A stretch of DNA of 40,994 nucleotides from Syntrophobacterales bacterium Delta_02 (GCA_001603955.1 LVAA01000023.1:1-40994), one strand, 5' to 3'; counted from the stretch's first letter, positions 18,327 to 26,849 are shown. Notes: generated by a model from the letters alone, not told the origin. Made by a program: numbers and translations.

Positions 18327-18378
18327 GAAAGTGCTAATGTATTACCACAAGGCGAGGGAAAAGGGAAGGAGAGGAAAA

Positions 18379-18555
18379 TGACCAATGACCAAACTCCAAT
18401 AGCCAATGAAAGAGAAAATGACCAATTCACCAATAATCAATTGACCAAAAAGAAGGGCAAAACGGAATTGTGTCGTTTGCTTTTCTGGCGATTGCATTTC
18501 TCTGCTTATTGATTATTCTTCGTCTTCCTGGTTATTGGAATTTGGTCATTGGTCA
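18379..18555. repeat. Inverted pair of TGACCAA heptamer tracts downstream of dus
   Basis: TGACCAA is repeated twice at 18379-18392, then ACTCCAATAG. The inverted tract at about 18531-18555 reads TTATTGGAA, then TTGGTCA twice (18542-18555). About 23 of 25 bases match between the arms, roughly 125 bp apart. Between them lies AT-rich sequence with more CCAAT/ATTG words. The stop codon of dus (TCA on the plus strand, 18553-18555) lies in the last heptamer. No transposase is present. Confidence 0.75.
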
Positions 18556-19548
18556 TTCCTGATCCTCGGGGTTCTTTTCGAAGAAATCGGCGGATCTCTC
18601 CTCGGCCTGCGTTATCGTGCGGCTGCCCTGGATGCGTGAGCTGAGCTGGTGGCCGAACTTGTAGTTCCCGGCAAAGTAGTGGGTGAATTCCTTGAGCCTG
18701 CCGAGCTGGCGCTCGGCCGGGAAGAGCTCTTTTATGTGCTCCGTGAACCTTCCGTACAGCAGGGGCAGACAGACGCAAGGCGCGGCGATATCGCAGCCAT
18801 AGACCTCCCGGGCGATCTCGGCGAAGAGCCAGGGCCTGACGACCGCCCCGCGGCCGAGCATGAGGCCGTCGGCGCCCGATGCACGCAGGCAATCCTTTCC
18901 ATCTTCCACCGTGAATATGCCCCCGTTGGCGATGACGGGGATGCCGAGCCACTGCTTTATCCTGCCAACCCACTCCCATCGCGGCCTTCTCGCGAAGGGC
19001 TCCTTCTTCAGCCGGGCGTGGACGGAGACCATATCAATGCCCTCCCCTTCAAGCATCGTGCAGAAGTCCTTCAGGCGGGGTTCGTCGAGCCCGACGCCGA
19101 GACGTATCTTCGCCGTGAGAGGCAGGCTCGTTCTGCTTCTCGCCGCCCTCACCAGGCGCCGCGCGCTCTCCGGATCTTCCATCAGGGCAAATCCCGCGCC
19201 CGACCTCCCGACTGACCAGTCGGGACACCCCATGTTGAGGTCGATCGCGTCGGCCCCGAGGTCGTGAAGCTTGTCCACGGCCGGGCCGACATCCATGTCC
19301 CCCGAAACGAGGAGCTGATAGGACAGGGGCTTCTCGCCGGCCGTCCTGACAAGGTAGGGAGATACCGCGGGATTCTCGGTAGGCAATCTCCTGGCTAGGA
19401 GCATTTCCGTGGAGAGGAGTCCAACCCCGCCGAATCCCGAGACGATCTGCCTGAGGGCGCTGTGCGTAAGCCCCGCCATGGGAGCCTGGAGGAGGGGCGG
19501 ATGGATCTCGAGGCCCCGGACGTCGATGGAGCGCGCTGGTATCTTCAC
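18553..19548 (-). CDS. tRNA-dihydrouridine synthase family protein
   Basis: A 331-residue FMN enzyme that reduces uridines in tRNA D-loops. The start is GTG 19548, overlapping the upstream decarboxylase stop by four nt (GTGA). Family signs are LLQAPMAGLTHSALRQ at the barrel start, the active-site NMGCPDWSVGRSGAG with the catalytic Cys, KIRLG, VHARLK (GRTR or GRTX in most relatives), IPVIANGGI and GLMLGRGAVVRPWLF. The C-terminal helical domain is present. It is DusB-like in length, but the assignment to A, B or C types is not safe. Its last codon and stop fall into a heptamer repeat. Confidence 0.9.
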   Translation of the reverse strand: MKIPARSIDVRGLEIHPPLLQAPMAGLTHSALRQIVSGFGGVGLLSTEMLLARRLPTENPAVSPYLVRTAGEKPLSYQLLVSGDMDVGPAVDKLHDLGADAIDLNMGCPDWSVGRSGAGFALMEDPESARRLVRAARSRTSLPLTAKIRLGVGLDEPRLKDFCTMLEGEGIDMVSVHARLKKEPFARRPRWEWVGRIKQWLGIPVIANGGIFTVEDGKDCLRASGADGLMLGRGAVVRPWLFAEIAREVYGCDIAAPCVCLPLLYGRFTEHIKELFPAERQLGRLKEFTHYFAGNYKFGHQLSSRIQGSRTITQAEERSADFFEKNPEDQE

Positions 19549-21137
19549 AGGGAAAAGATCTCGTTGTACCTGTCCCGTTGCCTCATCACCGTCAGCTTGC
19601 CGTCGGCCCCTACGAGGACGCGGGCCGGACGGGGGAAGGAGTTGGCGTTGGAGGCGAAGAACTGGGGGCCGTAGGAACCCGTGTCATGGATGAGGATAAC
19701 GTCTCCCCTGACCGGTCTTCTCTGCAGGGAAACCTTGTACCTCGCGAGCATGTCGCCGGAAAAGCAGAGGTTGCCCGCCACGAAGGCCTCGAAGGCCTCG
19801 GGGTCCTTGCGGTCGCGGTCGTTGATGATCTCCCAGCGGTTGACGGGCATGTACACGAGGGCCTCTCCGAAACTGGTCACGCCCATCTCGAGGCTCACGA
19901 GGTTGTGACATTTCCCGATCTTCCTCACCTGGGACACCCGGGCGAGGGTGACGGCCGAATCTCCCACGACGCCGCGGCCGGGTTCGATGACGAGAGCGGG
20001 TTCTCCCAGGTCCTTGAGGGCCCGGATGGTATCGATATCTTTCCCTCCCACGGGCACCTTGCCCCTCAGTATGGCCTCCACCATCTTCTCTTTCGGATAT
20101 GCGGTATAGAACGTGTCGTCGTTCCACCGCGAGGCATCGATCGACCCGTCCGACCGGCGCTCGAAACCCCCCGTGCGGTTGTTCCATATGAAGACGCGGC
20201 TCATGTCCCCCTTCTGTGACGCGAGGTAACCATCCTTAACCCTCTCCATGAACCTGTCCCACTCCTGCCTTGTCACGTAGGACAGGGGGAAACCGCCTCC
20301 GATGTTGAGGATCTCGCACTTCCTGCCCGTCTCCGTGAGGAGATGGCCGAGTTCGATCATCCTGCCCAGGACCGCGAGGTAGGGGGCAAGCTCGGCAATC
20401 TGGGAGCCGATATGGGTGTGAAAGCCAAGAAAACGGACGTGGGGATGGCTGTCCAGGGTCTTCAGGAATTGGGGCACATCATCGAGACAGGCCCCGAACT
20501 TCGTCCATCTCCCCGCGGTGAAGACGGCCTCCGCCGTGACATGTCCGAGCTCAAAACCGCTCAGCCGCATGACGACGCGCGGGCTCTTCCCCATCTCCTT
20601 CGCCATCCCGGAGACGATCAGGAACTCCTCGATGCTGTCCGCCACGATGAGCATGTCCGTCTCGATGGCGCGGGCGATGAGAAAATCTTCCTTGCAGTTG
20701 CCGTTGAGATCGAGCTTAACCGGAGGGGCCCCCGCCTCGAGCGCGCACCGGGTCTCGTAGTAGGAGGCCACATCGATCCCGGCTCCTTCCTGGAGGACGA
20801 TGCGGAATACCGCCGGATGGGTGCATGCCTTCGCGGCAAACCGTACGTGCCCCTTGGGATAGAGGTCCCGGAAGACCTTCCTGAAGGCCCGCACATTCCG
20901 GGCTATGACATCGGCCGAATAGATGTGCAAGGGAAGTTTGAACCGTTCGATCCACCACGAGAGGGAGCGCTCGGCGATATAGGCCTCTTTTCCCGACGGC
21001 TTCACAAACCCTCCGTCTCCCGCATCACCCTCCGGCACCGGACGAGCCGTCGACATGCCCACTCCCGATCCGAGAAACGCCGCGGCCCCCATCCCGGCGA
21101 CCCCATACTTGATAAACCCCCTCCTATCAACATCCAC
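19545..21137 (-). CDS. Tat-signal PLP decarboxylase, DAP/ornithine decarboxylase-like
   Basis: A 530-residue fold-type III PLP enzyme related to diaminopimelate decarboxylase. The PLP lysine is K103 in FAAKACTHP. The phosphate-binding loop is NIGGGFPLSY, with EPGRG, and the C-terminal CFSGDM, HDTGSYG and NANSFPRPA match the LysA family. Unusually, the N-terminus from GTG 21137 reads DRRGFIKYGVAG followed by an Ala/Gly-rich stretch, a twin-arginine signal with R5-R6 and a likely cleavage after about residue 31. A folded, cofactor-loaded enzyme could thus be exported. Its insertion around FIWNNRTGGFERR is not usual for LysA. The substrate may be DAP, ornithine or a related amino acid. It is coupled to dus by overlap. 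No strong ribosome site precedes the GTG, so the start rests on the Tat motif. Confidence 0.82.
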   Translation of the reverse strand: MDVDRRGFIKYGVAGMGAAAFLGSGVGMSTARPVPEGDAGDGGFVKPSGKEAYIAERSLSWWIERFKLPLHIYSADVIARNVRAFRKVFRDLYPKGHVRFAAKACTHPAVFRIVLQEGAGIDVASYYETRCALEAGAPPVKLDLNGNCKEDFLIARAIETDMLIVADSIEEFLIVSGMAKEMGKSPRVVMRLSGFELGHVTAEAVFTAGRWTKFGACLDDVPQFLKTLDSHPHVRFLGFHTHIGSQIAELAPYLAVLGRMIELGHLLTETGRKCEILNIGGGFPLSYVTRQEWDRFMERVKDGYLASQKGDMSRVFIWNNRTGGFERRSDGSIDASRWNDDTFYTAYPKEKMVEAILRGKVPVGGKDIDTIRALKDLGEPALVIEPGRGVVGDSAVTLARVSQVRKIGKCHNLVSLEMGVTSFGEALVYMPVNRWEIINDRDRKDPEAFEAFVAGNLCFSGDMLARYKVSLQRRPVRGDVILIHDTGSYGPQFFASNANSFPRPARVLVGADGKLTVMRQRDRYNEIFSL

Positions 21138-21149
21138 GACCGCGGCCTT

Positions 21150-21235
21150 TTTTCTCTCTTTTTCGTCTCTCTCTGCGGTCTCTGTGGACTCGAGACAGGA
21201 GCGAAGCGACGAACGGGCGTGAGATATGTCTCTTT
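21150..21235 (-). repeat. Partial copy of the dispersed repeat core
   Basis: On the minus strand it has ATCTCACGCCCG, GCTTCGCTC, a CCACAGAGACCGCAGAG tract and a GAGAGAAAAAAGG end, which match the core and purine tract of the structured repeats, but the two hairpins are absent. It sits between lysS and the decarboxylase gene. Confidence 0.6.
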
Positions 21236-21241
21236 TATCTT

Positions 21242-22705
21242 CTAGGGCCTCAGCAACGGAAAAAGTATCACTTCCCGTATCGAAGCGCTGTCCGTGAGCA
21301 ACATCGTCAGCCTGTCTATGCCGATCCCCTGGCCTGCGGTCGGGGGAAGGCCGTATTCGAGGGCCGTGATATAGTCGTCGTCAAGGGTCGCCCCCTCTTC
21401 CTTCTGCGCTATCTGGAACTCGAAGCGCTCGCGCTGGTCCTCGGGGTCGTTGAGCTCGTTGAAGCCGTTCGCTATCTCCATGCCCGATATGTAGAGCTCG
21501 AAGCGCTCCGTGATGTCGGGGTTCTGTGCGTTTCGCTTCGCGAGGGGGGAGACCTCGATGGGGTACTGGGTGATGAAGGTGGGCTGGATGAGCTTCTTTT
21601 CGCAGAGCTCCTCGAAGATCTCCGTGATGAGCTTGCCCTTCGACTCCTTCTCGGCCCCCTCTATCTCGAGCTCCTTCGCGTACGCGGCAAGGCGCGCCGG
21701 GTCGTCGAGGGCGGAGAGGTCGAAATTGCCGTACTCGGCCATGGCCTCGGCCATGGTCATCTTCCGCCAGGGTGGGGTGAAGTCTATCTGCTGCTCGTTG
21801 TAAGTAATGGTATAGGTGCCGAAGAGCTCCTTCACCAGCGACGACACCATGTCCTCGGTGAGGGCCATGAGGTCCTCGTAGGTGGCGTAGGCCTGGTAGT
21901 ACTCGAGCATGGTGAACTCCGGGTTGTGGCGGACGGAGATGCCTTCGTTGCGAAAGTTCCTGTTGATCTCGAAGACCCGCTCGAAACCTCCCACGACAAG
22001 GCGCTTGAGGTAGAGCTCCGGGGCTATCCGGAGAAAAAGGTCCATGCCCATGGCGTTGTGGTGGGTGACGAAGGGTTTGGCCGTGGCGCCGCCGGGAACG
22101 ACCTGCATCATGGGCGTTTCCACCTCGATGAAGTCACGCTCGATGAAATACCGCCTGATGTAGTCGATGATCCTTGCCCGCGTCTTGAAAACATCCCGCA
22201 CCTTTTCATTGACGATGAGGTCGAGGTAGCGCTTGCGGTAGCGTTCCTCGACATCCTTGAGCCCGTGCCATTTCTCGGGCAGGGGGCGCAGGGACTTGGT
22301 GAGGAGCTTCACGCTGTCGGCAAGCACCGTCAGCTCCCCCGTTCTCGTCTTGAAGACCTTGCCCTCAAGGCCGATGATGTCGCAGATGTCGAACTTCTTG
22401 AATATATCGTAGGCGGGGCTTTTCAGGACGTCCTTGCGGATGTAGGCCTGTATCTTCCCCTTCCTGTCCTGCACATGGATGAAGGCGCTCTTGCCGAAAT
22501 CGCGGAAGGCCATGACGCGGCCCGCGATGGCGACGCGCTCTTCGTTCTTTTCCAGGTCCTCGGCGCTTTGCGACCCGAATCTTTCCTCCACGTCCTTCGT
22601 CGTGGTGTAGGGGCCCCTGTCCTGGGGGTAGGTATCGATGCCCTGCTCCTTCAGGCTTTTCTCTTTTTCCTTGCGCACGGCATAGAGCTCATTTGTCGGT
22701 TCCAT
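21242..22705 (-). CDS. lysS: Lysyl-tRNA synthetase, class II
   Basis: A 487-residue enzyme that charges tRNA-Lys. The start ATG 22705 has GAGG five nt upstream; an in-frame TTG 15 nt earlier is less likely. An N-terminal OB-fold anticodon domain (about 50-160, VAIAGRVMAFRDFGKSAFIH) is followed by the class II core: motif 2 FRNEGISVRHNPEFTMLEYY and motif 3 GIGIDRLTMLL near the C-terminus. Length and motifs are normal. It follows rimO by about 29 nt. Confidence 0.97.
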   Translation of the reverse strand: MEPTNELYAVRKEKEKSLKEQGIDTYPQDRGPYTTTKDVEERFGSQSAEDLEKNEERVAIAGRVMAFRDFGKSAFIHVQDRKGKIQAYIRKDVLKSPAYDIFKKFDICDIIGLEGKVFKTRTGELTVLADSVKLLTKSLRPLPEKWHGLKDVEERYRKRYLDLIVNEKVRDVFKTRARIIDYIRRYFIERDFIEVETPMMQVVPGGATAKPFVTHHNAMGMDLFLRIAPELYLKRLVVGGFERVFEINRNFRNEGISVRHNPEFTMLEYYQAYATYEDLMALTEDMVSSLVKELFGTYTITYNEQQIDFTPPWRKMTMAEAMAEYGNFDLSALDDPARLAAYAKELEIEGAEKESKGKLITEIFEELCEKKLIQPTFITQYPIEVSPLAKRNAQNPDITERFELYISGMEIANGFNELNDPEDQRERFEFQIAQKEEGATLDDDYITALEYGLPPTAGQGIGIDRLTMLLTDSASIREVILFPLLRP

Positions 22706-22734
22706 CTTATCCTCGATCAATTGGCGATATATTT

Positions 22735-24000
22735 CTATACTTCCACAACGACATCATAATCAAGTGTTTTCACGACCTTTCCCTCGCGTATGTCTCCTTC
22801 GGCACAGGCGCCGTTCACGAAGGCGACACCATCGATGTCGGGTGCCTGGGTGAGCATCCTGCCGACCTTCGGGCTCGCTCCGGTGTCCTCGATGATGACC
22901 TTCACCGTCTTTCCCAGGAGGTCGGCGAGGCGGGCACGGGATATCTCCTTCTGCATCTCCATGAGGCTGAGGTACCGGTCGCGCTTCACCCCCTTGCGTA
23001 TCTGCCCCTTCAGCCTGTATGCCGCGGTGCCCTCCTCCCTGGAATACATGAAAGCGCCCAGCATGTCGAACTGATGGCGGCGCACGAAGGAGAGGAGGGC
23101 ATCGAACTCCTCTTCCGTTTCCGTCGGGAAACCGACGATGATGGACGTCCGGAGCACCGCCCCGGGCATGCGCCGCCTCATCATTTCGAGCGTCTCTTCG
23201 AGGTAGGCCTTCGTATGCCCCCTGCCCATAAGGGAAAGGATGCGGTCCTCCGAATGCTGGATGGGGACATCGAGGTAGGGTATCACCCGCGCGTCGCCTG
23301 CCATGACGTCGATGAGTCCCTCCGTGACCCCCTTCGGATGCATGTAGAGAAGCCTCACGTGCCAGTCGCCCTTTTCTTTGAGGAGTGAGCCGACGAGACC
23401 GGTCAGTCCCCGTTCCCGTCCGGCGTCCTTTCCATAGGACGTGACGTCCTGGCCGATGAGGTTGATCTCGCGGAAGCCCTGGTCGAGAAGCCAACGGAAC
23501 TCCCCGATCACGTCCTTTTCGTCCCTGCTCGTCAAGTTCCCGCGGATGGCCGGTATGGTGCAGTAACGGCAACGGTTGTCGCAGCCTTCCTGTATCTTGA
23601 GATAGGCCGTCGGCCGCTTCGTCAGCACCTGCCGGGGAAAGGTCTCCGAAAAACCGCCCTCCCTGAGGTAGAAGCCGTTCTTGCCGATGATGCGGTCTAT
23701 CTCGTTGTACCAGGACCTGCCCACGAAGACATCCACCTCCGGAAGGAGCCTGACAAGCTCTTCGCGGTAGCGGTCGACGAGACACCCCGTAACAACGATC
23801 CTCCTGCCCGGCTCCCGGGCGGCCTCCAGGACGGTCTCGATGGACTCTCGCGCGGCCTCGGCGATGAAGGCGCAGGTGTTGATGACGATCGTGTCGCCGT
23901 CATCACCGATCGTGTGCCCCGCCGAGCAGAGCCTCTCGGCTATATATTCCGATTCGACAAGGTTCTTCGGGCATCCCAGGCTTACGATCCTAAATCTCAT
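22735..24000 (-). CDS. rimO: Ribosomal protein S12 methylthiotransferase RimO
   Basis: A 421-residue radical-SAM enzyme that adds a methylthio group to the conserved aspartate of ribosomal protein S12. The start ATG 24000 fits the conserved N-terminus RFRIVSLGCPKN; it overlaps the upstream gene by 11 nt. The first Fe-S cluster ligands are C10, C43 and C73. The radical-SAM motif is C140-x3-C144-x2-C147, followed by IPAIRG. A TRAM domain ends the protein. It is complete and typical. Confidence 0.96.
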   Translation of the reverse strand: MRFRIVSLGCPKNLVESEYIAERLCSAGHTIGDDGDTIVINTCAFIAEAARESIETVLEAAREPGRRIVVTGCLVDRYREELVRLLPEVDVFVGRSWYNEIDRIIGKNGFYLREGGFSETFPRQVLTKRPTAYLKIQEGCDNRCRYCTIPAIRGNLTSRDEKDVIGEFRWLLDQGFREINLIGQDVTSYGKDAGRERGLTGLVGSLLKEKGDWHVRLLYMHPKGVTEGLIDVMAGDARVIPYLDVPIQHSEDRILSLMGRGHTKAYLEETLEMMRRRMPGAVLRTSIIVGFPTETEEEFDALLSFVRRHQFDMLGAFMYSREEGTAAYRLKGQIRKGVKRDRYLSLMEMQKEISRARLADLLGKTVKVIIEDTGASPKVGRMLTQAPDIDGVAFVNGACAEGDIREGKVVKTLDYDVVVEV

Positions 24001-24772
24001 GAACAGCGCACCTTTCTCTGCATCTGTCGCTTTTCTTTCCCGTGCACCCTGCGCCGATGCCGACGCCGTGGCAGAGGAAGAAGTCATATTTCAAGGGGTC
24101 GGAGGGGCAATAGCGCTTCAAGGCCTCCGTGATCTCCCGGGCGGCCCTGTATGAAGGCGTCTTTTGCCTGGTCCAGCCGAGGCATTTCCCGACCTTGTAG
24201 ATGTGCGTATCGAGGGGTATGGTCAGGTCCGCCGGATCGATGAAGTCCCAGATCCCGATATCGATCCCGTCCTTTCTCACCATCCACCTCAGGAACATGC
24301 TCCAGCGCTTCTGCGCCCCCGTCGATGACGGTCTGGGGAAGAAAAAGACAAGTCTGTCGTCACCATGAAGGTAGACGTCACGGATGCGCCAGACGGCCCG
24401 CCGGGTGTCGCCCTCGTAATAGGAACGGAACATCGCGCCGAGAGACCCGTGGTCCCCGACGATTCGTTGCAGCACCTCGAAGAAGAGAACGAGGTCGTCC
24501 TCCCTCTGGAAGCGGTAATAGAGGCCTTTCAGACCTTGCCACGAACCACGCCGGACAAAGCGCTCGGGTCCTTCGTCCATCAACTCGAAAAGTCTCGTGA
24601 GAAAACCCATGAAGACCCCGATCCTCCCGTAGGCGAACTGCGCCGCAATGAGACCGGCGATCTCCCTGTCGGCATCGGAAGTCCAGCGATGAACAAAGGA
24701 GACAGGGTCTTTGTCCACACAGTGGACCAGGACCTGTCCCTCTTTTTCATAGATCCTGTCGAGATCGACCAT
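23990..24772 (-). CDS. TIGR02757 (DUF2400) family protein
   Basis: A 260-residue cytoplasmic protein of uncharacterised biochemical role, of the family distantly related to helix-hairpin-helix DNA glycosylases. Signs are DPVSFVHRW near the N-terminus, IAGLIAAQFAYGR, RWMVRKDGIDIGIW, LDTHIYKVGKCLGW and DFFLCHGVG. The C-terminus is Cys-rich (C at RYCPSD, FLCHG, GAGCTG, DRCRERC) and may hold a metal or Fe-S cluster. The start ATG 24772 has GGAAGGTGA six nt upstream. It is the first gene of the minus-strand block, with a good promoter at 24823-24852. Confidence 0.88.
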   Translation of the reverse strand: MVDLDRIYEKEGQVLVHCVDKDPVSFVHRWTSDADREIAGLIAAQFAYGRIGVFMGFLTRLFELMDEGPERFVRRGSWQGLKGLYYRFQREDDLVLFFEVLQRIVGDHGSLGAMFRSYYEGDTRRAVWRIRDVYLHGDDRLVFFFPRPSSTGAQKRWSMFLRWMVRKDGIDIGIWDFIDPADLTIPLDTHIYKVGKCLGWTRQKTPSYRAAREITEALKRYCPSDPLKYDFFLCHGVGIGAGCTGKKSDRCRERCAVHEI

Positions 24773-24822
24773 CTCGGATCACCTTCCCGTGCAAGCCCCG
24801 TCAAGGGGCCGGTTTTCGGAAC

Positions 24823-24852
24823 AATGTACACCAGATGGACCGCTCTTTTCAA
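24823..24852 (-). promoter_or_regulatory. Sigma70 promoter for the TIGR02757-rimO-lysS block
   Basis: On the minus strand, TTGAAA (24847-24852), an 18-nt spacer and TACATT (24823-24828). This gives a leader of about 44 nt before ATG 24772. Confidence 0.5.
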
Positions 24853-25007
24853 ATGCGGCTACAAAAAGGGCAACCCCCGACCTTATGTGGTAACGGTACC
24901 CATATTTTGTAGTCATTAAATCAGCGGGACATCCTGCTTTGATCCGTGGTACATTCAATGCTGGTTCTGCACGATATCAAGTTCATATTAACGGGGGGGG
25001 AATACGC

Positions 25008-25178
25008 TTGACGACCAAAAAATGCCCTCATTGCGGAAAAGAAGTTAAGGTTATCCCTTTCGGGAGCAGATACATCGCGGTCTGCTGCAACCAGATCGTT
25101 TATGTCGGTCACGAAGCACCGCGCGGTGACGAAACCGACGATACCCAAGAGAATACAGACACGGGGCAAGGCCGATAA
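25008..25178 (+). CDS. Small zinc-ribbon-like protein
   Basis: A 56-residue frame from TTG 25008, after a run of eight G that can serve as ribosome site about six nt away; a TTG at 24939 would add 23 unconvincing residues. It has KKCPHCGKEVKVIPFG and then AVCCNQIVY. The CxxC with a second CC pair suggests a tiny metal-binding ribbon. The C-terminal 20 residues are acidic and probably disordered. I do not recognise a named family. The pattern of Cys and conserved-looking core makes it likely to be real. Confidence 0.5.
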   Translation: MTTKKCPHCGKEVKVIPFGSRYIAVCCNQIVYVGHEAPRGDETDDTQENTDTGQGR

Positions 25179-25325
25179 CCACACTGTCCTCGCAGGTACC
25201 CGGCACGCCTTCAGGCGCCCTGGCCCTCAAGACCCCCACCCCATGATCTCCGGCGGGCCCATCCCTTTTTAGAAGAAGAACCCGGATGACCCTTTTTCCG
25301 AATTGAAACCTGGGCCTTTTTTGTG

Positions 25326-25374
25326 TTGACCTGCCGTTATATCCAGTGATATATAACACCAGTAATATACACAC
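25326..25374 (+). promoter_or_regulatory. Porin promoter with adjacent 16-nt direct repeats
   Basis: TTGACC (25326-25331), an 18-nt spacer and TATATA (25350-25355). Two adjacent 16-nt direct repeats that begin CCAGT (25343-25358 and 25359-25374; 12 of 16 match) cover the -10 box and the start region, which would suit a regulator that binds side by side. The leader to ATG 25482 is about 120 nt. Between 25179 and 25325 I see no gene. Confidence 0.55.
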
Positions 25375-25384
25375 GTATATACCG

Positions 25385-25421
25385 CAGGGCATCCCCACAT
25401 GTGGATCGGGGTTCTGCCCTG
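25385..25421 (+). promoter_or_regulatory. Long stem-loop in the porin mRNA leader
   Basis: CAGGGCA (25385-25391) pairs perfectly with TGCCCTG (25415-25421). Inside, CCCC (25393-25396) pairs with GGGG (25408-25411) around an 11-nt loop. It lies about 60 nt before the start codon with no T-run after it, so it is a leader structure (mRNA stability or a regulator site), not an evident terminator. Confidence 0.5.
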
Positions 25422-25481
25422 GTGCGTATGGGCTCATAAACCAGGATCTCCGGATCGTGACTTTATTCGAAGGAGGATGGA

Positions 25482-26789
25482 ATGAAGAAGTGTTTGCTGG
25501 TCTTGTTTGCGGTCTCTCTTGTTCTTCCGGTTCTGTGCAGCGCGGGCAGCGTATTGAGCAGGTACGATGTCACATTCGGCGGTTACGTGAAGTTCGACCT
25601 GGGCTGGACGTCCCAGAACGGCAACGCCGACGCCAGCACGGCGGCGAGGAGCAGCACATCCAACCGCGCGGTCCTTGCCGACGAGTACGGCAACACTTTC
25701 ATGAGCGGCGGCGAGACCCGATTCAACTTCCTTGTCAAGGGTCCCGATCTGTGGGGCGCGAAGACAAGCGCTTTTATCGAAGGCGATTTCCGCGGTGTGA
25801 CAACGGGTAACCAGTACGGCGGCTTCAATCTGAGGCACGCATTCATGAAGCTGAAATGGCAATCGGCCGAGTTGATCGCCGGACAGACCTGGCAGCAGTG
25901 GGGTATGCCGTACTATGGCGCGTGGATGGGCACCGGCGATATGACGGAGTACCTCAGGGGGATCAGGATGCCCCAGATCGCTCTCAGGTATTTCTTCACC
26001 AGGGAATTCAACGCGATGTTCGGCCTTACCACCGCGACGGAATGGTCGGGCGCCAACAACTACTACGCCAACGGCGTCCGCGGCTGGAATGACGGCTTCG
26101 CGAGGAGCAACTGGCCCGGCTTTGAGGGCGAGATCGCGTACTGGACCGACCGGTGCGGCAAGATCGGCTCCAACAACCTCAAGTTCGCATTGGGGGGCTA
26201 CTACGGCAAGGACAACAGCACGAGCGCCACGTATCTAACCGCCGACGGTAATGACTACAGGGAGGATATGATCGATTCCTGGGTGGCCGCCTTCCGCTAT
26301 TCGATCCCCATCGTCCCAGAGAAACAGGGCAACAAGGCGATGTCCCTGCTCCTCAACGGCAATTTCTTTATCGGACAGGACATCGCCGGCAACAACTGGC
26401 TCGGTTCGGCAGGCTTGAGCGAGGGAAGCTATCAGAGACCCACCGGCGATTGCACGGCCCCGACGGCCTTCGGCCTTTTTACCCAGGCCTCCTGGTGGAT
26501 CACCGACCGCCTGTCGCTCAACGGCATATATGGCTATCTGAAGTTCAATTACAGCGGCTACGGACGCAGCAACAGCGCAACGGCCCGCAACAGGATCAAC
26601 ATGTCCCAGACCTACGCCGCGAACCTCCTGTGGGATGTCAATCGGGCCGTCAGGTTCGGCATCCAGTGGATCCGGAACTTCTCGGGCTACAACGGGTACG
26701 GTGCCCCCACTACCAGCGTCGGTACCGGCAACGCGGACCGCACCGGCGCTGCCGATATGTACAGGTTCGGTGCCTGGTACTTTTTCTGA
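25482..26789 (+). CDS. Outer-membrane porin-like beta-barrel protein
   Basis: A 435-residue protein with a signal peptide (1-21, cleavage after CSAG or nearby), then alternating aromatic/hydrophobic strands typical of a barrel: FGGYVKFDLGW, AFMKLKWQSAELIAGQTWQQWG, FAMFGL-like turns, and a C-terminal RFGAWYFF ending in Phe, the usual signal for the BAM machinery. The N-terminal strand and the AGQTWQQWG region resemble DcaP-like or related trimeric porins. The substrate is not known. An ideal ribosome site (AAGGAGG, six nt) and a strong terminator downstream suggest a highly expressed single gene. Confidence 0.85.
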   Translation: MKKCLLVLFAVSLVLPVLCSAGSVLSRYDVTFGGYVKFDLGWTSQNGNADASTAARSSTSNRAVLADEYGNTFMSGGETRFNFLVKGPDLWGAKTSAFIEGDFRGVTTGNQYGGFNLRHAFMKLKWQSAELIAGQTWQQWGMPYYGAWMGTGDMTEYLRGIRMPQIALRYFFTREFNAMFGLTTATEWSGANNYYANGVRGWNDGFARSNWPGFEGEIAYWTDRCGKIGSNNLKFALGGYYGKDNSTSATYLTADGNDYREDMIDSWVAAFRYSIPIVPEKQGNKAMSLLLNGNFFIGQDIAGNNWLGSAGLSEGSYQRPTGDCTAPTAFGLFTQASWWITDRLSLNGIYGYLKFNYSGYGRSNSATARNRINMSQTYAANLLWDVNRAVRFGIQWIRNFSGYNGYGAPTTSVGTGNADRTGAADMYRFGAWYFF

Positions 26790-26822
26790 TACCTGTCAGT
26801 TACCGACCAGCAAGAGAACAGG

Positions 26823-26849
26823 GGGGCCGTGAGGCCCCTTTCTTGTTGT
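26823..26849 (+). terminator. Rho-independent terminator of the porin gene
   Basis: GGGGCC (26823-26828), loop GTGA, GGCCCC (26833-26838), then TTTCTTGTTGT. It lies 34 nt after the porin stop. The remainder to 27039 shows no gene. Confidence 0.85.
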
